Origin: Notospermus geniculatus
Lineage: Eukaryota > Nemertea > Pilidiophora > Heteronemertea > Lineidae
Length of the DNA: 64,000 nt
Direction of reading: 5' to 3'
NCBI GenBank assembly: GCA_002633025.1
Contig: NMRB01001225.1
Coordinates: forward strand, 69,083-133,082
Position numbers and translations under genes: made by a program
Part shown: positions 1-11,570 of the stretch, piece after piece
Position numbering within the stretch: position 1 is the stretch's first letter
Layout: each line of letters opens with the position of its first letter
The notes under the pieces: generated by a model
Database searches by the model: none
What the model saw: only the letters and a program-made list of their open reading frames with translations
Told to the model about the DNA's origin: nothing

Positions 1-2870
1 AGATGAGATATTTCGCTGGCGGCCATCTTGAATTTGGTGGGAATTCCTTCCGAGTTTGAAAACGCATTTTACTGTATCTCACTAGTCGAGGTCTAAAAAC
101 GCATTACTTTATCTCACTTCTAGTCGAGGCCTAAATACGCAGCCCTGTGCGACTTATGATTTCTTGACATTTCTGCTGCAACCAGAAAACTGGCTGCTAA
201 AATAATTCATCTAATTCACTCCATATCCATTCATCCGTTCAATTCCTGAGTGAGTTTTTAAAAATGTATCTATGACGTGTATTTTGTAACGCACGGTATG
301 CTGCAGCCAACAAATGACACTTTTTACATTTCAATTATAATTCTGTGCAGTTTTAATTTTTACATTTTGAATCATATCAAAATGTTTTGTACAACACAGT
401 CTCATGACCCACTTGTCCAGTGATACGCAGTGCTCAGCATAGGACAATAATAGCCTCGCTGCTTGGACCAGGTAAGCTTAGTTTGAACCCGTGTACATTG
501 CATCGGGGATTTCCTAAAACATAAAGTGCCAAAATCTACCAATACAGTGAGGATGTATACTTAATGAAGGTGTCAAATGAAAGATATATTTGTCTAGTTC
601 CAAGAACCGATTCGAACTTTTCGCCTCCAGATTCTTGGGTCAAGGAAATGATAAGTTTGTCAACCAAGGTCGTCACCTTTTGGCTTATTTTTACTTGGAT
701 ACACTATAAATCTGTCAGAACCTTCTAAATAAAACTGACATTTCTACCAATTTGTCCTGCTTTGATCCGGATGTAATGTACACCATTGGAAAGCAGAGAA
801 TGTGAACTTTATGGAACCACTTCGAAAAATTTTATATTTGGTACAGCTTAGGTGACAGGTGGGTTTATGTGCCAAATTCGCCACTGCAGCATAGGAGAAA
901 TGCATTAGGAGAAACTGGGTCACGGCTGGAGACAAAATGTACTGGGCGGCAGTATACAGACTTTTCGATATGGCCTGGAAATATACTATTCATTAAAGCA
1001 ACTTTACAATGAATGAATATCAATTATTGATAAATATACTATTTATTAAAACAGATATCTTTTATTTGGCATAGGTCGTCCGATGAGAAAGCGAATTAGT
1101 ACATTGTTCAGAGTTATTCAGATGTTCATTCAATCCGCCGTTTTTCTCTTTCAGTTGATCTCTCAACCTAATTGTCACAACAGTAAAGCCAATCATCCAC
1201 AACTACTGATTCTGCAATAGGTGTCTTTTATTATTAAAATCTCCCTAGTGGGACAGCACTTAATAATAACATTGAATTCCCACAAAAAAACACTGAGGTG
1301 GTAGTGTGGTCTTTTTTTGTGGTCATTAACGCCCGGCCAGCAGCACGCCAGGCGATATCGCAAGCGATCTGATCGCCAACTACATGTAGGCGATCGGTTT
1401 ACAAATATCTAGTGGTTAATAACTTATGACCAAGATTGTACATGATGTACATAATCGCAGCTGAAAAGGATGCTTACTTGAATGTATTGGTATTGCAGAG
1501 CAGGACTGTTGGGAAAGGCAGCGTGTCGTTGTAGGCCACAATGATGTCAACAGAAACTGGTCGGGTATAGAAGTATGCTATTCTTTCGTAGGTTTGGTAT
1601 GCAAACCAGCCGAAAAAACATGTCATTATCATGCACCATATTAGGCTGAAGAATAGAAGGAATTTCTTTTAAACATGGCGAAGGATTGTCGCTGTAGAAG
1701 CCATCCGTTCGAGTATAACCTTATAAGAGCAGACTATTGTAACTCAGACATGCATTCCTAGGATTCCCATTCCTTTCACATCGGCTGTAAACGCAAAAAC
1801 TCCATGTCCGGCTGGACTGTGGCAAACACAGCTCTCAATAAAAACAGATTCTTTTGTTGACAAAACTGAGATATTTTCATTAATTTGTAGTTAGACGAGT
1901 TTTTTGTATTCTTTGCCAGAAACCACTGATGCTTTCTGAGGTAAAAGAATGGAAGAAAAAACTGACTGTCTTGTACCAGAAAACGGTTTTATAATGTACT
2001 CACCGACCTAATCCAGTTGATGCTTCTGAAATGTATCTCACTCCATGAAATGTTGAGTTTTGTGAATATTCTTTGAAATTGTCTGAAACTTTTTGCGCAA
2101 AAGTCCTCTTTGACAGAATATCGTCAGACATTGTTACAGAGAAGTGTGTCCCGTCAGCAAGGCATTCGCTAAACGGCTGACAAAGCTGCAATGCAACTAT
2201 TTTACCACGGTCTTGGGTGACGAACCGTATGTGACGTATGATGATAAAACTATCACAGCAATTAAGCCTTTTATAGCGATCCTTATGAAAACCTAGCTCG
2301 CCATGCAACAATTTTTAAGAAATGTTGGATGTATATCCCTACTTAAGAGTACAAACTGGGCAAATATGAAACCTTGTGTGTTTTTGCCTACCAGCTACTG
2401 ATCATAAGGGCATTTTCATGAGATTTTGATATATGATATATATTTTCATGAGATTTTGATATATCAATCTTGATAATTTGAAATATTATACTAGTATCTG
2501 CCTGTGGTAGAGGTAGAACATGACATCACCCATACTTGAGGATGTCCATTTCGATTATGCAATGACCTTGATGATCAGAGGTGAAGGTCAAGCACAAACT
2601 TGAACAAGGCCACGCTTTTTGTGACCACAGCAATACATGGCCGCCAAACAATATTCCAATAGGAAAAAGACAAACTACTGTGTGTACTCGCCTATAAGAT
2701 CCTTAGCCGGACAAGGCAGCTGCAATTCTAGATCTAGACACTACCAAATTTCTCGTTTCTTCATTACTTAATTGTAATATGAAAGAGTCCGCTTTAGAGT
2801 CGTGACAATGACGATTGACTGGAACGGTAGTCAATTTTTGCGCAAGATCCATGCCGGTCGGTCCAGGTGT
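1..2870. other. noncoding region, no supported gene
   Basis: Open frames here are short, lack splice context and show no recognisable protein signal. A short direct duplication is present around 2410-2465, where a TTTTCATGAGATTTTGATAT word occurs twice. Otherwise I see only AT-rich unique-looking sequence. Confidence 0.6.
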
Positions 2871-3151
2871 GGCCCTGTCACACTTTTGCGTATATCAAGT
2901 CCTTTATGAGTTCCTTATTAAAATTTTTCATTACGCAGCCGTACTGCGTATTTAAAACTTATCACCTGCGTAACAGCGTAATTTTGTGCATGCCCAAAAC
3001 TTTCCGGCGTACTGGGCCTAATACTGTGCGCATGCTTCCCGGGGCATGCTTGCGTGCATAAAACTTACACAAAACGATTGAGATGTATTTGAGATGCGTA
3101 CTGTGTGTACAACTGCGGATGGAATTAGGATACGCAGAAGTGAGACAGGGC
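2871..3151. mobile_element. short inverted-repeat element with GGCCCTGTCACAC-type ends
   Basis: The left end reads GGCCCTGTCACACTTTTGCG. The right end, read on the other strand, is GCCCTGTCTCACTTCTGCG, so the two ends form imperfect terminal inverted repeats of about 22 bp. A third copy of the end sits alone at about 7564-7587. The interior is GCGTA-rich and shows no transposase, so this is a non-autonomous (MITE-like) element. No convincing target-site duplication was identified. Confidence 0.6.
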
Positions 3152-3469
3152 GTATGAGGTGCGTATGCAGTGCGCAACACTATTTTTCATGATGCAAATA
3201 GCAGATTGAATCTGAATTTCTGATGATGTTTGTATTTGTATTTATTTTCATGAAAAACAAATTTACAATAGAAGTAGAATATGGCCAAGGCCAGAGCATT
3301 AGTGGCCCTTATAAACAAAAATTTCTGATGTCGGTGGTCATGTAGGCTACTGACACAGTGTAGACCAAAATTTGCCCCCGGGAAACCATTCCTTGAGAGG
3401 TGACAATTTGGTCTAGTGGTATCATCTGACATGAAAGGCAGCATTTTGTACTGCTGTATGGAAAAGACT

Positions 3470-5021
3470 TCACTGTGGCCCAAACAAAAATACATCATCC
3501 CTGACAACGTGGTCGTGGAACCCCTCCATCTCTTGAAGCACGAATCGTACCGAAGAATGGGCAAACGATTTTAATATAGATCGCACGCTGGCTTCTGAGT
3601 CAGATGAATTGGGGTAGACGACATCACTGGTGGCAAGTTCCGAGGTGTACCACAGAAACCTGGAACATACATACATGTAGAGTGAGATGAGTGAATGGAA
3701 GAGTCACAGTAGGCTACACACCAAGCCAGATCTATCAGATGTCACAACAAATATTTTTCTTTAGTTAATTGAACTTAAAGGCATAGACCACTCAGCTGGG
3801 CCAAAAGGGGAGAGCTAAATGTTGCCCCTGGCAATGTATGCATTACAATGTACTTCCTTCAGGAGGGGCTTTGGATTCAACAAAAAAATAGAACTTTCTT
3901 TCTCTGTTACCTTCACCACTGTTCTCTTGCACATTTTCATTCTCCTTTTCTTCCATGCCAATCAATCAATCACGATTTAGAAAAACCTGGAACATAAGAG
4001 CAAGTTGACTGTGAAGGGAATTTGTAGCAGCATCAAAATGAAACGGTCTAGGCCTACAAACCAAGCCAGAGCAATCAGATGTCGCAGCGGAAGCAGTCAG
4101 TAGGCCTGTACAAAATGCACGTTAATGATTGACCTGCAGGCACAACATGTAGTAGGCCTACCATTTGCTACATTTCATTTCATCTATTGGACCCTAACCC
4201 TAACCCTAACCCTAACCATTAACCTGCATCCTATACTTGACACTGACCCGACACACATAAATGAATACAACATCTGTCACTTACAACATCAGTGGCTGTT
4301 CAAGCTGGCCCCAGAACGGTCCCCAACAGCTAAACCCTTCCAACTTAATGACCATCATCAATAGACCACCATTTGTAATTCATGTTCAACGCTTTTGATT
4401 CAACAAAGGAAAAAATATTACCTCTGTCACTGTTAGTGCTCTCTTGCACAACATTCTCCTCCACTTCCATAATAAAATGGACAGGAACACTGAAAAATGA
4501 ATGAATAATATTTTACGTCGTTGTGCCTTTGGTATTCACGGCTCCCATACATACCGGTAGCTTATTGCTCAGCCTAGCGTACCTCATGGCGTCCTAGCAG
4601 CAGGCCTGCTAGGGGCCCTCTCTCTGGATCTACCTGCCCTTCTGCTCTTTGGTCTTTTATCAGATTCAAATCAGCATGCTCAGCGGAGTCAGCCCTCACT
4701 TCTTGCAGTCCTGCAGTAGGCCCCCACACAAGAAAAACCGGCTTACCTGCCTGCATCCTCTTCATCCTGCTTTACGTCCTCATCACTGCTACTCCGACCC
4801 CCTCGTTCCGAATCTGGCGTGGGCCTAGGTCGCCTAGGCCTACACAAGCACGTACTACATGAACTACGATCATGCACATCGAGCAAGTGCTGAGCGAAGA
4901 TCGCGTTCGCCTGTCTCGGCATCTTCTTCCCTGCGAAAAACTTCTGCAATGATTCAAGCCACTGCTCTTCCGCCCCGGCAAGATAAATTCGTGATCTAGT
5001 TTTCCGCTCGTGTTCAGCCAT
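3470..5021 (-). CDS. putative multi-exon gene of unknown function
   Basis: The product is not recognised. The proposed first exon (5021-4747) starts with ATG, encodes about 91 residues with a basic/aromatic start (MAEHERKTRSRIYLAG) and an acidic end (SSDEDVKQDEEDAG), and stops at a CAG|GTAAG donor in phase 2. A second exon (4489-4422) has a polypyrimidine-CAG acceptor whose phase continues the frame into a short acidic peptide (MEVEENVVQESTNSDR) before a GTAAT donor. A degenerate copy of that exon lies near 3903-3957 (MEEKENENVQ), but its frame to the upstream acceptor is interrupted by a stop. A final exon (3659-3470) after a TTCCAG acceptor ends with ..DDVFLFGPQ and a stop. It joins in frame to exon 1 but not to exon 2, so the exon combination is uncertain. 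Alternatives are alternative splicing or a decaying gene. Confidence 0.4.
3655..4475. repeat. imperfect direct duplication spanning a candidate exon
   Basis: The words CCAAGCCAGA..CAGATGTC, GATTCAACAAA and CTCTTGCACA..CATTCTCCT occur in the same order in 3655-3960 and again in 3985-4475. The second copy is longer and carries the telomere-like tract. The duplication explains why two similar acidic micro-exons are seen on the minus strand. Confidence 0.6.
4191..4217. repeat. interstitial telomere-like (CCCTAA)n tract
   Basis: Four consecutive CCCTAA units, flanked by partial units, read directly from the sequence. TTAGGG is the usual metazoan telomere repeat. At about 27 bp this is an internal relic or a chance microsatellite, not a chromosome end, because unique sequence continues on both sides. 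Confidence 0.85.
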
Positions 5022-5281
5022 TTCGAATTACCGTATTTATACAACAATCGCACAGAAAGAACACATGAAAGAGAAAAATGTAGGCTTATCAGCTGCTTAT
5101 TGCCCTCGCCTAAACAGCTAAACACTGCTAAATACTACCATGTAAACAGGTAAAGAGATACTTTGTTTCTTTGTTTGTTTCACAGGTAGCGGTGTTTGAT
5201 CCGTATCCTACTCCGCCACTTGCCCTTCCTCCAGCCTCGTCCGGGTTCGCGTCGCGTCCGGGCCCAGATAAGGTAGGCATT

Positions 5282-6121
5282 GTCGCGCTCCCTCACTGGA
5301 ATTGCTCCCTCGACAGAACCACTATTCCCTCGTGAGAATTCCCTCGATGGAATCGACTCATTTTATCAATGGCTCTCAGATGGCGCTCGTGTTTCAACCT
5401 AGCTCGTGTTTTTTCCATCCCGTGAGGACTTTTCTGCTTAGTGAGCTATCATGTAGGCCTACTAGGCTACTTGTTGAGCCTGCATGCAATAGCCACTAGA
5501 CGCATGAAAGTTATCAATGAAAAAAACAGGGGCATCTCCATCCAGAAAGGAGATGTTTATTTGGGGGTAAGGCGCCTACAATAACCTGATAAGTAAGGAT
5601 ATTAACCTGATCATCTTTCTCTGTAGTGCCATCGCTAGGCACAAAAAAAACCCCATCTTTCTCTGTAGTGCCATCGCTAGGCACAAAAAAAACACACAAA
5701 CAAGACACGGCGTCATTAACCTGATTCGAAGCATCTTGACTCAATGACTGAAATAAATACCGGTAGGGCTACTGATATACCGGTGTAGTAGAATGTCATG
5801 TATCCCGATATGAGATGTCCCCCAACAAAAGATTCTGACGGAATAAGCGGACACTAACAGACCGGAACTTCTGTCACGAGATGTCCCCTGAACAAAAGAA
5901 GCGGACCTCTGTTATCGGGAACATTAGATTTCATTACACCTGTACCGGTAGCAGCAAGCGTAACACGTGTTGCTGCTGATGGATGCATTTAAAACACGAG
6001 CGAGGTAGAAACACGAGCGCCATCTGAGAGCCATTGATAAAATGAGTCGATTCCATCGAGGGAATTCTCACGAAGGAATAGTGGTTCTGTCGAGGGAGCA
6101 ACTCCAGCGAGGGAGCGTGAC
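5282..6121. mobile_element. 840-bp element with ~115-bp terminal inverted repeats
   Basis: Sequence 5282-5402 returns as its reverse complement at 5995-6121, including ATCGACTCATTTTATCAATG and the GCTCCCTC-rich tip. The interior carries a tandem pair of about 40 bp (5605-5690) containing GTAGTGCCATCGCTAGGCAC. It also carries a second nested fold-back (about 5774-5952) with ACCGGTGTA..ATGTC arms. No transposase is present. This is a non-autonomous DNA transposon that has been invaded by, or built from, another family. Target-site duplication could not be defined. Confidence 0.75.
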
Positions 6122-6367
6122 AGGTGTCAGGCATCTCCGACCACCGGTTCGGGAGAGGGCACTATCTCCCCACCATCCGGTAAAGACCATCTTTGGAGAG
6201 GGGTGGTGCTGTGGGCCCCGCAGTAGACAGCCCCACCCAGCGTTTGATGGCTTGTACGGCCCACAAACAGTCATGACATGATTGTTTCAGTAGATCGACA
6301 ACAGATGACGAGGCGGCAACATTTTATGGCCACACATTTCTTCCTCTCAGGCACCCTCTTACTTCCA

Positions 6368-6580
6368 CAGGGACTTGAGGCATGCATGGCAGGGGTGGTG
6401 GGTGTTTCCGAGGTCCAAAAGCACCCACGGACAGTGTCCTGACCCCCGGGGTAAAATACCCNCCCCTGGGTACAATACCCCAGAAATGGTATTTTACCCC
6501 GGGGGTCAGGACACTGTCCGTGGGTGCTTTTGGACCTCGGAAACACCCACCACCCCTGCCATGCATGCCTCAAGTCCCTG
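6368..6580. repeat. near-perfect hairpin palindrome with an N in the loop
   Basis: Arms of about 90 bp starting CAGGGACTTGAGGCATGC are mirrored on the opposite strand by ..GCATGCCTCAAGTCCCTG, with very few mismatches visible. One ambiguous base lies at the centre, where sequencing through a strong hairpin often fails. Open frames crossing it on both strands are by-products of the palindrome. Confidence 0.85.
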
Positions 6581-6753
6581 TGCTTACTTCTTGCACAATA
6601 AGAAATCCAACTTGGGGGGGGGCGGATAAACCATCGAGCAGAGTGATGAAGGATCGTGGGCGTATGAAGCCAGAGGTAGCCTACAAAAGAGGAGCAAACC
6701 GAAAACACGGAACGCCGTACCTCTGGGCTAGCGAGATCTAGTACATTTCACAC

Positions 6754-7290
6754 GGTGTTTTTAAAGTCGACTGACTCAACGCTGTCGACTCGTCATTCAG
6801 CCGGGTCAGTCGATTGAGTTTTGTCGCAAATGTGCGCTTGGCTAAAGCTAGGCGCACATGTGCGGCAAATCTCGATGCGGTAGGGGTGTTTTTAAAGTTG
6901 ACTGACCCAACGCTGTCGACTCGTCATTCAGCCGGGTCAGTCGATTGAGTTTTGTCGCAAATGTGCGCTTGGCTAAAGCTAGGCGCACATGTGCGGCAAA
7001 TCTCGATGCGGTAGGGGTGTTTTTAAAGTTGACTGACCCAACGCTGTCGACTCGTCATTCAGCCGGGTCAGTCGATTGAGTTTTGTCGCAAATGTGCGCT
7101 TGGCTAAAGCTAGGCGCACATGTGCGGCAAATCTCGATGCGGTAGGGGTGTTTTTAAAGTTGACTGACCCAACGCTGTCGACTCGTCGTTTATCCGGGTC
7201 AGTGGACTTTAAAAAAACACCCCTGCAAGCCGCATCGAGATTTGCCGCACATGTGCGCCTGGCTTCAGTGCAGTTCACACGATGCGGTTC
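6754..7290. repeat. 131-bp tandem repeat array capped by an inverted partial unit
   Basis: Units start with GGTGTTTTTAAAGT at 6754, 6885, 7016 and 7147, giving an exact 131-bp period, and copies 2 to 4 look almost identical. Each unit contains its own small palindrome around GCGCACATGTGCGGCAAA. After about 7200 the array turns round: the unit's end and start reappear as reverse complement (AAAAACACCCCTGCAAGCC, then GCATCGAGATTTGCCGCACA). The structure fits a satellite seeded from, or trapped in, a fold-back element. Confidence 0.9.
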
Positions 7291-7593
7291 GGACCTATGC
7301 GTCTGACTGATGCGACAGACGTATCTAAGCAAAAATGTTCAGCAGTGCTTAGAATAGGGTGCAAAGTAGAACGAAAATTATCTTGTGTCGCATGTTTTTT
7401 AAAAGCATGATTTATTCTTACATAGGCACATTGAGATCTATCACTTGAATACATCGATAACCATAATGACCAAATCGCATTGTGGAAAAGATTGGATAAA
7501 CCATTATATTAATGTGACAATAATACTATAATATCTACGGGGAAATCCATGAACAGGAATTAGGATACGCAGAAGTGTGACAGGGCCTTAAAT

Positions 7594-8029
7594 AAAGGGA
7601 GACATCTGAAAGATGCCCGGCGGGCACTAGTTGTTTTTGTTTTGATTAGCGCATAGCGCCGTCTGTTAATCATCGGGACACCCTACGCTATGGCACAAGC
7701 CCCTGGAGAGCTATCAGTGAGTTTAGAACACGTACCTAACCAAATGTATCTAAAAAAACACAACACGATCTACTCACGAATTCGTGAGCTCGGGGTGTGT
7801 TTTTTGGTTAGATAAATGAACGTGTTCTAAACTCACTGATAGCTCTCCAGGGCCATCCTCCCACAGCAGGGGTTTTTACCTCGCTCCTCTTCATCCGCTC
7901 ACCTGCGGTGACGAAGGGAGCGAGCAGTAAGAACGCCTGATATTCTCAGAATGTCCAGGGCCTGTGCCACAGCGTAGTGTCACCATTGATTAACAGACGG
8001 CGCTGTGCGCTAATCAAAACAAAGCGGAC
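7594..8029. mobile_element. MITE copy 1 of the CCCGGCGGGC family, degraded ends
   Basis: Matches the full-length copy at 36624-37022: AGGGAGACAT.., CCCGGCGGGCAC, AGCGCCGTCTGTTAAT and GAGAGCTATCAGTGAGTTTA appear at the left, and the inverse of these motifs at the right. The right tip and its TTAA are lost, and a segment rich in CTCGCTCC (7862-7940) is inserted into the right arm. It lies just downstream of neurotrophin-like gene A. Confidence 0.8.
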
Positions 8030-8083
8030 CTAAAATCTATTCAATAGTTGTCGTTAAAACGAAATCCATGCGATGATCACCTC

Positions 8084-11000
8084 TCATCTCCTTTTCCCTC
8101 GTCGAGAAAAAAAGATATCCCCTGTCCTGCTACTGTACGCACAGGCACACGCGGCCCTTATTTTAATTTTATTCCATCCTTGCTCCCGTCCTCTTATCAC
8201 CTTGGCCCACACATAAATGTGTCGTGTGTGACAGGACGATCTGTACAGCGCACGGTCAATACCATTGCATGGCGTACTCGGAGGATCCCGGCAGAACACT
8301 TCATAAAAATACTGCCTCACGCGAACCTCTCGACTTTCTATGAACTGAGCTATTCTCACAGTGTTGCCAAAATAATCCTCAGCCTGGTGTAACGTGGACC
8401 AAATGGTAACAGTAGGGCAGGCGGCCATCCCGAGCTGTTGATCAGTTTCCTCTGGTGGGCTGTCTCTGGTATTGAGCGGGTTGAGGTTGCGCCGTATTCG
8501 CCGTCGAGGCAGATTCCGTCTCACTGGAGATTCATCCGTACCAGTAGCGTTTCCTCCAGCTGCAGCAGCCTCCTTATCAAAGTCATAATGTCCTTCTAAA
8601 TCATGCGTTGGTTTCTGGGTGGAGAAAACGACCCGTGGTGACGCGTACTGCGGTGGAACGTGGTGCTCTGTGGACTCCCAACTTGGGTCGAAACTCTGAA
8701 CGTCTTTATATCGTTCCCTCTGTGCTCTGGTGTTTCGAAAGGGCGTGGCTGCCGTTACCATCATGAGTCCTGTCACTGACACGATGGTCATGACCAAAGT
8801 CAGTCGCTTTACCTGAAAAATAAAGAAAATGGTTAGATGATCCTGGCGTCAAGTGATCGCAGCACTAGAAAAGAAGGCGTCGAGACAGTCTTGATTGCAC
8901 GCTAGGGGCAAAAGCATGGAATGACAAATGCAATGGTTGTGTGGTAGCGAAGAACGCACTCGAAAATGCATGGCACAGCAATGCAATGTCCCCTGCAATC
9001 TGAGTCGGTCAAAAAGTGTTGTACAGTTGGCCACAAAATTGAAGGGTGAACAGATGGCACTTGTGCTGCAACTCTTCAGTGTGATTAGGGTAACCAATGA
9101 CAGGCCGAATAGGACACCAAGCATTTGAGACCGTGTCCATTGGTGCCACGCCACGCAACCAGGGCGCGATCATATGTAGGATGCGCCCTCTGTTGACGAA
9201 AGATAATGGTACGGCAAAACTGGCGGAACGAATCCGGTGCTCGAACCTGAAGAAAAAAGAATTGATGCGGCAGCGGCTGGGCGAGAAGACTTCAGCGAGT
9301 CCGTACTGCGAGAGCAGAGTGAAGTTGATGGTGGCGTAACTATAGGCCGACTTCACCGGCAGCGACTGGGAACGGTGTACGAGAGGGGCAATGATCGAAC
9401 TAAGTGACCGAATAAAAGTTTTTCCTGGAATTAGAACTCCTTTTTTTACTAATTAGGAGTGCTTTATGTGGTGTTCAATAGTTTTGCCCTGCACAACTAT
9501 CAATGAAATTATGATTTTGAGAGCTAAATAAGCATTCCATAATGTCAGAGTTCGCACCAAAGCATGTCATGGAGTACTTCGAGCTCTCCCTGTGTTTGTA
9601 TTATTCATAAGTGGACAGAAATCTGATGAAATCTGGGTTTAACTGGAACTATTGACATGGTGAAAAGCGAGAGGTGACATCCGCCACGTTCTAATCTTAT
9701 TCGAGGCTCTCGGGTAGAGGTGCACTTGTGGAAGAGGAGTTCAAAAACTTTGACATTTCAAACTTATAATAAATGAAGCGAAATCAAATTTAAAAAAATA
9801 TGGAACAGTTTTGCACTTAATGATTGTACTATCGTGACCCAGTAGTAGAAGAGATGACCGCAAAGAGGCAGTCGGAGAAAGAAACAAGTTTTAAACCCAT
9901 CTGACTTCATAAATGGAAACTAAAGAGGCGTGCCCCAAAGCGAAATCAAATTTAAGAAAAAAACTAGGCCCTATGGAACAGTTTTGCACTTAACAGTTGT
10001 ACTATCGTCACTACTATATATCGCGACCCAGTAGAACTGAAGAGAAATGACCGCAAAGAGGCAGGTCGCCGGAAGAATCAATTTTTTAACCCATTTAGTG
10101 CCGTGATTTCAAAAGAAAAGGTAAAGCTGATATAAGTACATTTATTCTTATTGCAATTCTTTTACCACCCGAGTCCCCCCTAGAAAATAATCCTGCGAAT
10201 TAACCGCACTTACATTGCCGTGGTGATTCTGTAGGCCTACTGGGGTTCTGACTTATATAGAGTGACCCCCCCCCCAAAAAAAACCGCACACACATACATG
10301 CACTTCCACTCCCCTCATTCCCTAACCACTGGTATGAATGGGTAGAGGATCTTTCTGGAAGAAAACTAACACGAAGATACCTCGATTCCGTCTCAGATCC
10401 ACAGCCATTTTTGTGAAGCAAAGTCAGAGGAGGTCTTTTTATCAACTCCCCGGCGAACTGCAAATCCAGTAGGATGAGGGCCTCGACTTTACTGTACAAA
10501 GTAGGGTCTGCTCTAACACTGCGCACTGGACCGAATTGGGATATCTTGCTGTCTTCTTTTTTCCTGTTATGGCTAGAGTACAAATTTGCCCAACCCTTAA
10601 TTTGCTCAACTTGTCTGGGTTGTAAAATTAGGTCAAGCAAAGCATTCTTCAATGCAGCCGTTCAGTCAATGGTGGATATTATGTCAGTCAATCAGCTCAT
10701 TGACGAACCCAAAAAATTCCTCTGCCAAATTCTCTGGCAGGAAAATATCTCGTGAACAAAAGATAAATGAAATAAATAGACAAAAACTATTCTTGAGTGC
10801 GCAATTTTTTCGGGTACACCTGAAATAAGATTTCGAGCTTAAAATATGCCTTTTCATTATACATGTATAACTGATGTATACTGATGTATAACTGATGTTA
10901 TGCATGTATAACTTTTCAACTCGTGTTTGAATAAAAATACGAATCGACGGCTAAGGTATACCTCTCCTGAAGGTATGACCTGAGAAGAAGAAATGAGTGT

Positions 11001-11523
11001 TTCAAACAAAAAGGAATTTCAAACGAAAAAAAAATTCAAACGAAGAAAAGACCATTAATAGGGAGTTTAAGAAATCAAACGATAAACGTTAACTTAACGA
11101 CAACGTTATTTTTCATACTGCGAATTCCCCAGATTATATATTGCATTTTCGGTACAAAAAATAACGTTGTCGTAAAGTTAACGTTTGTCGTTTGATTTCT
11201 TGAACTCCCTAATAACACCGAGCTTACGTGTATCTGCAATAAGTTCAGCCTACTTCCTTGGTTTCAGCACTAAAAAATTTTGTGTTACAAAACAGAAGTC
11301 GTCTCCAAAATCTCGCCAATTTTCGACCCCAACCGGGGTCTTCCTCAGGCACTTTACAGTAGAGATTCCATAACAAAAGTTTGTGAGTGCTAAAACCAAG
11401 GAAGTGGACTGAACTTATTGCAGTTATATTGTAAGTTAGTTGTTATGAATGGATATTATTTTAAATCGGTATGTTTGGCCGTGTAATAAATATATCAATA
11501 CTTACATGAGCCATTAGTGTCAT
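8084..11523 (-). CDS. neurotrophin-like growth factor A
   Basis: Predicted secreted cystine-knot ligand of the NGF/BDNF family, 248 residues in two exons. Exon 1 (11523-11506) encodes MTLMAH and ends at GTAAGT. Exon 2 (8812-8084) begins in phase 0 after TTTTTCAG with VKRLTLVMTIVSVTGLMM, completing a signal peptide. Residues 64-70 (SPRVVFS) match the conserved SPRVLFS block of vertebrate pro-NGF. A basic site RRRIRR (about 109-114) separates pro- and mature regions. The mature part has Cys 138, 180, 188, 200, 228 and 230. Gaps of 42, 8, 12, 28 and 2 are close to NGF's 43, 10, 12, 28 and 2. Trp lies six residues after the first Cys, and YFYEVFCRDP, NGID and CACAY are NGF-like blocks. The 2.7-kb intron contains duplicated repeats. 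Family assignment is firm; receptor and activity are unknown. Confidence 0.93.
9775..10100. repeat. direct duplication of ~130-150 bp in intron 1 of gene A
   Basis: The series GCGAAATCAAATTTAA, ATGGAACAGTTTTGCACTTA, ACCCAGTAG and GACCGCAAAGAGGCAG occurs at 9777-9900 and again at 9940-10075 in the same orientation, with small indels between copies. No coding signal. Confidence 0.8.
11060..11210. mobile_element. hairpin MITE with AGGGAGTT ends
   Basis: Terminal inverted repeats of about 50 bp: AGGGAGTTTAAGAAATCAAA at the left is mirrored by TTTGATTTCTTGAACTCCCT at the right, and AACGTTAACTT and CAACGTTATTTTT are also mirrored. Only about 45 bp separate the arms. It lies within intron 1 of gene A. 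Confidence 0.8.
11233..11425. repeat. fold-back repeat carrying a GACCCCAACCGGGGTC core
   Basis: CAATAAGTTCAG..CTTCCTTGGTTT on the left is inverted at the right as AAACCAAGGAAG..CTGAACTTATTG. The centre contains TTTTCGACCCCAACCGGGGT followed by CTTCCTCAGGC. Similar cores occur at about 21110-21135 and 23010-23040, so this is a dispersed family. Confidence 0.75.
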
Positions 11524-11570
11524 CTTCTCCAACGACATCAATAACTTTTTTCCAAATATGGAAATACGTG

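Noticed and set aside
6271-6741. Overlapping open frames on both strands with Gly/Pro-rich peptides
   Set aside because: They read through the hairpin palindrome at 6368-6580, giving the same peptide from both strands; no splice or start support.
6754-7290. CRISPR-like array
   Set aside because: The units are contiguous without unique spacers and the genome is eukaryotic.
6979-7332. Repetitive 117-residue frame on the minus strand
   Set aside because: Translation of the 131-bp satellite; repeated peptide blocks mirror the DNA repeat.
8048-8392. Plus-strand frame over neurotrophin-like gene A (and 18881-19099 over C)
   Set aside because: Antisense shadows of the mature domains; their mutual similarity follows from the genes' homology.
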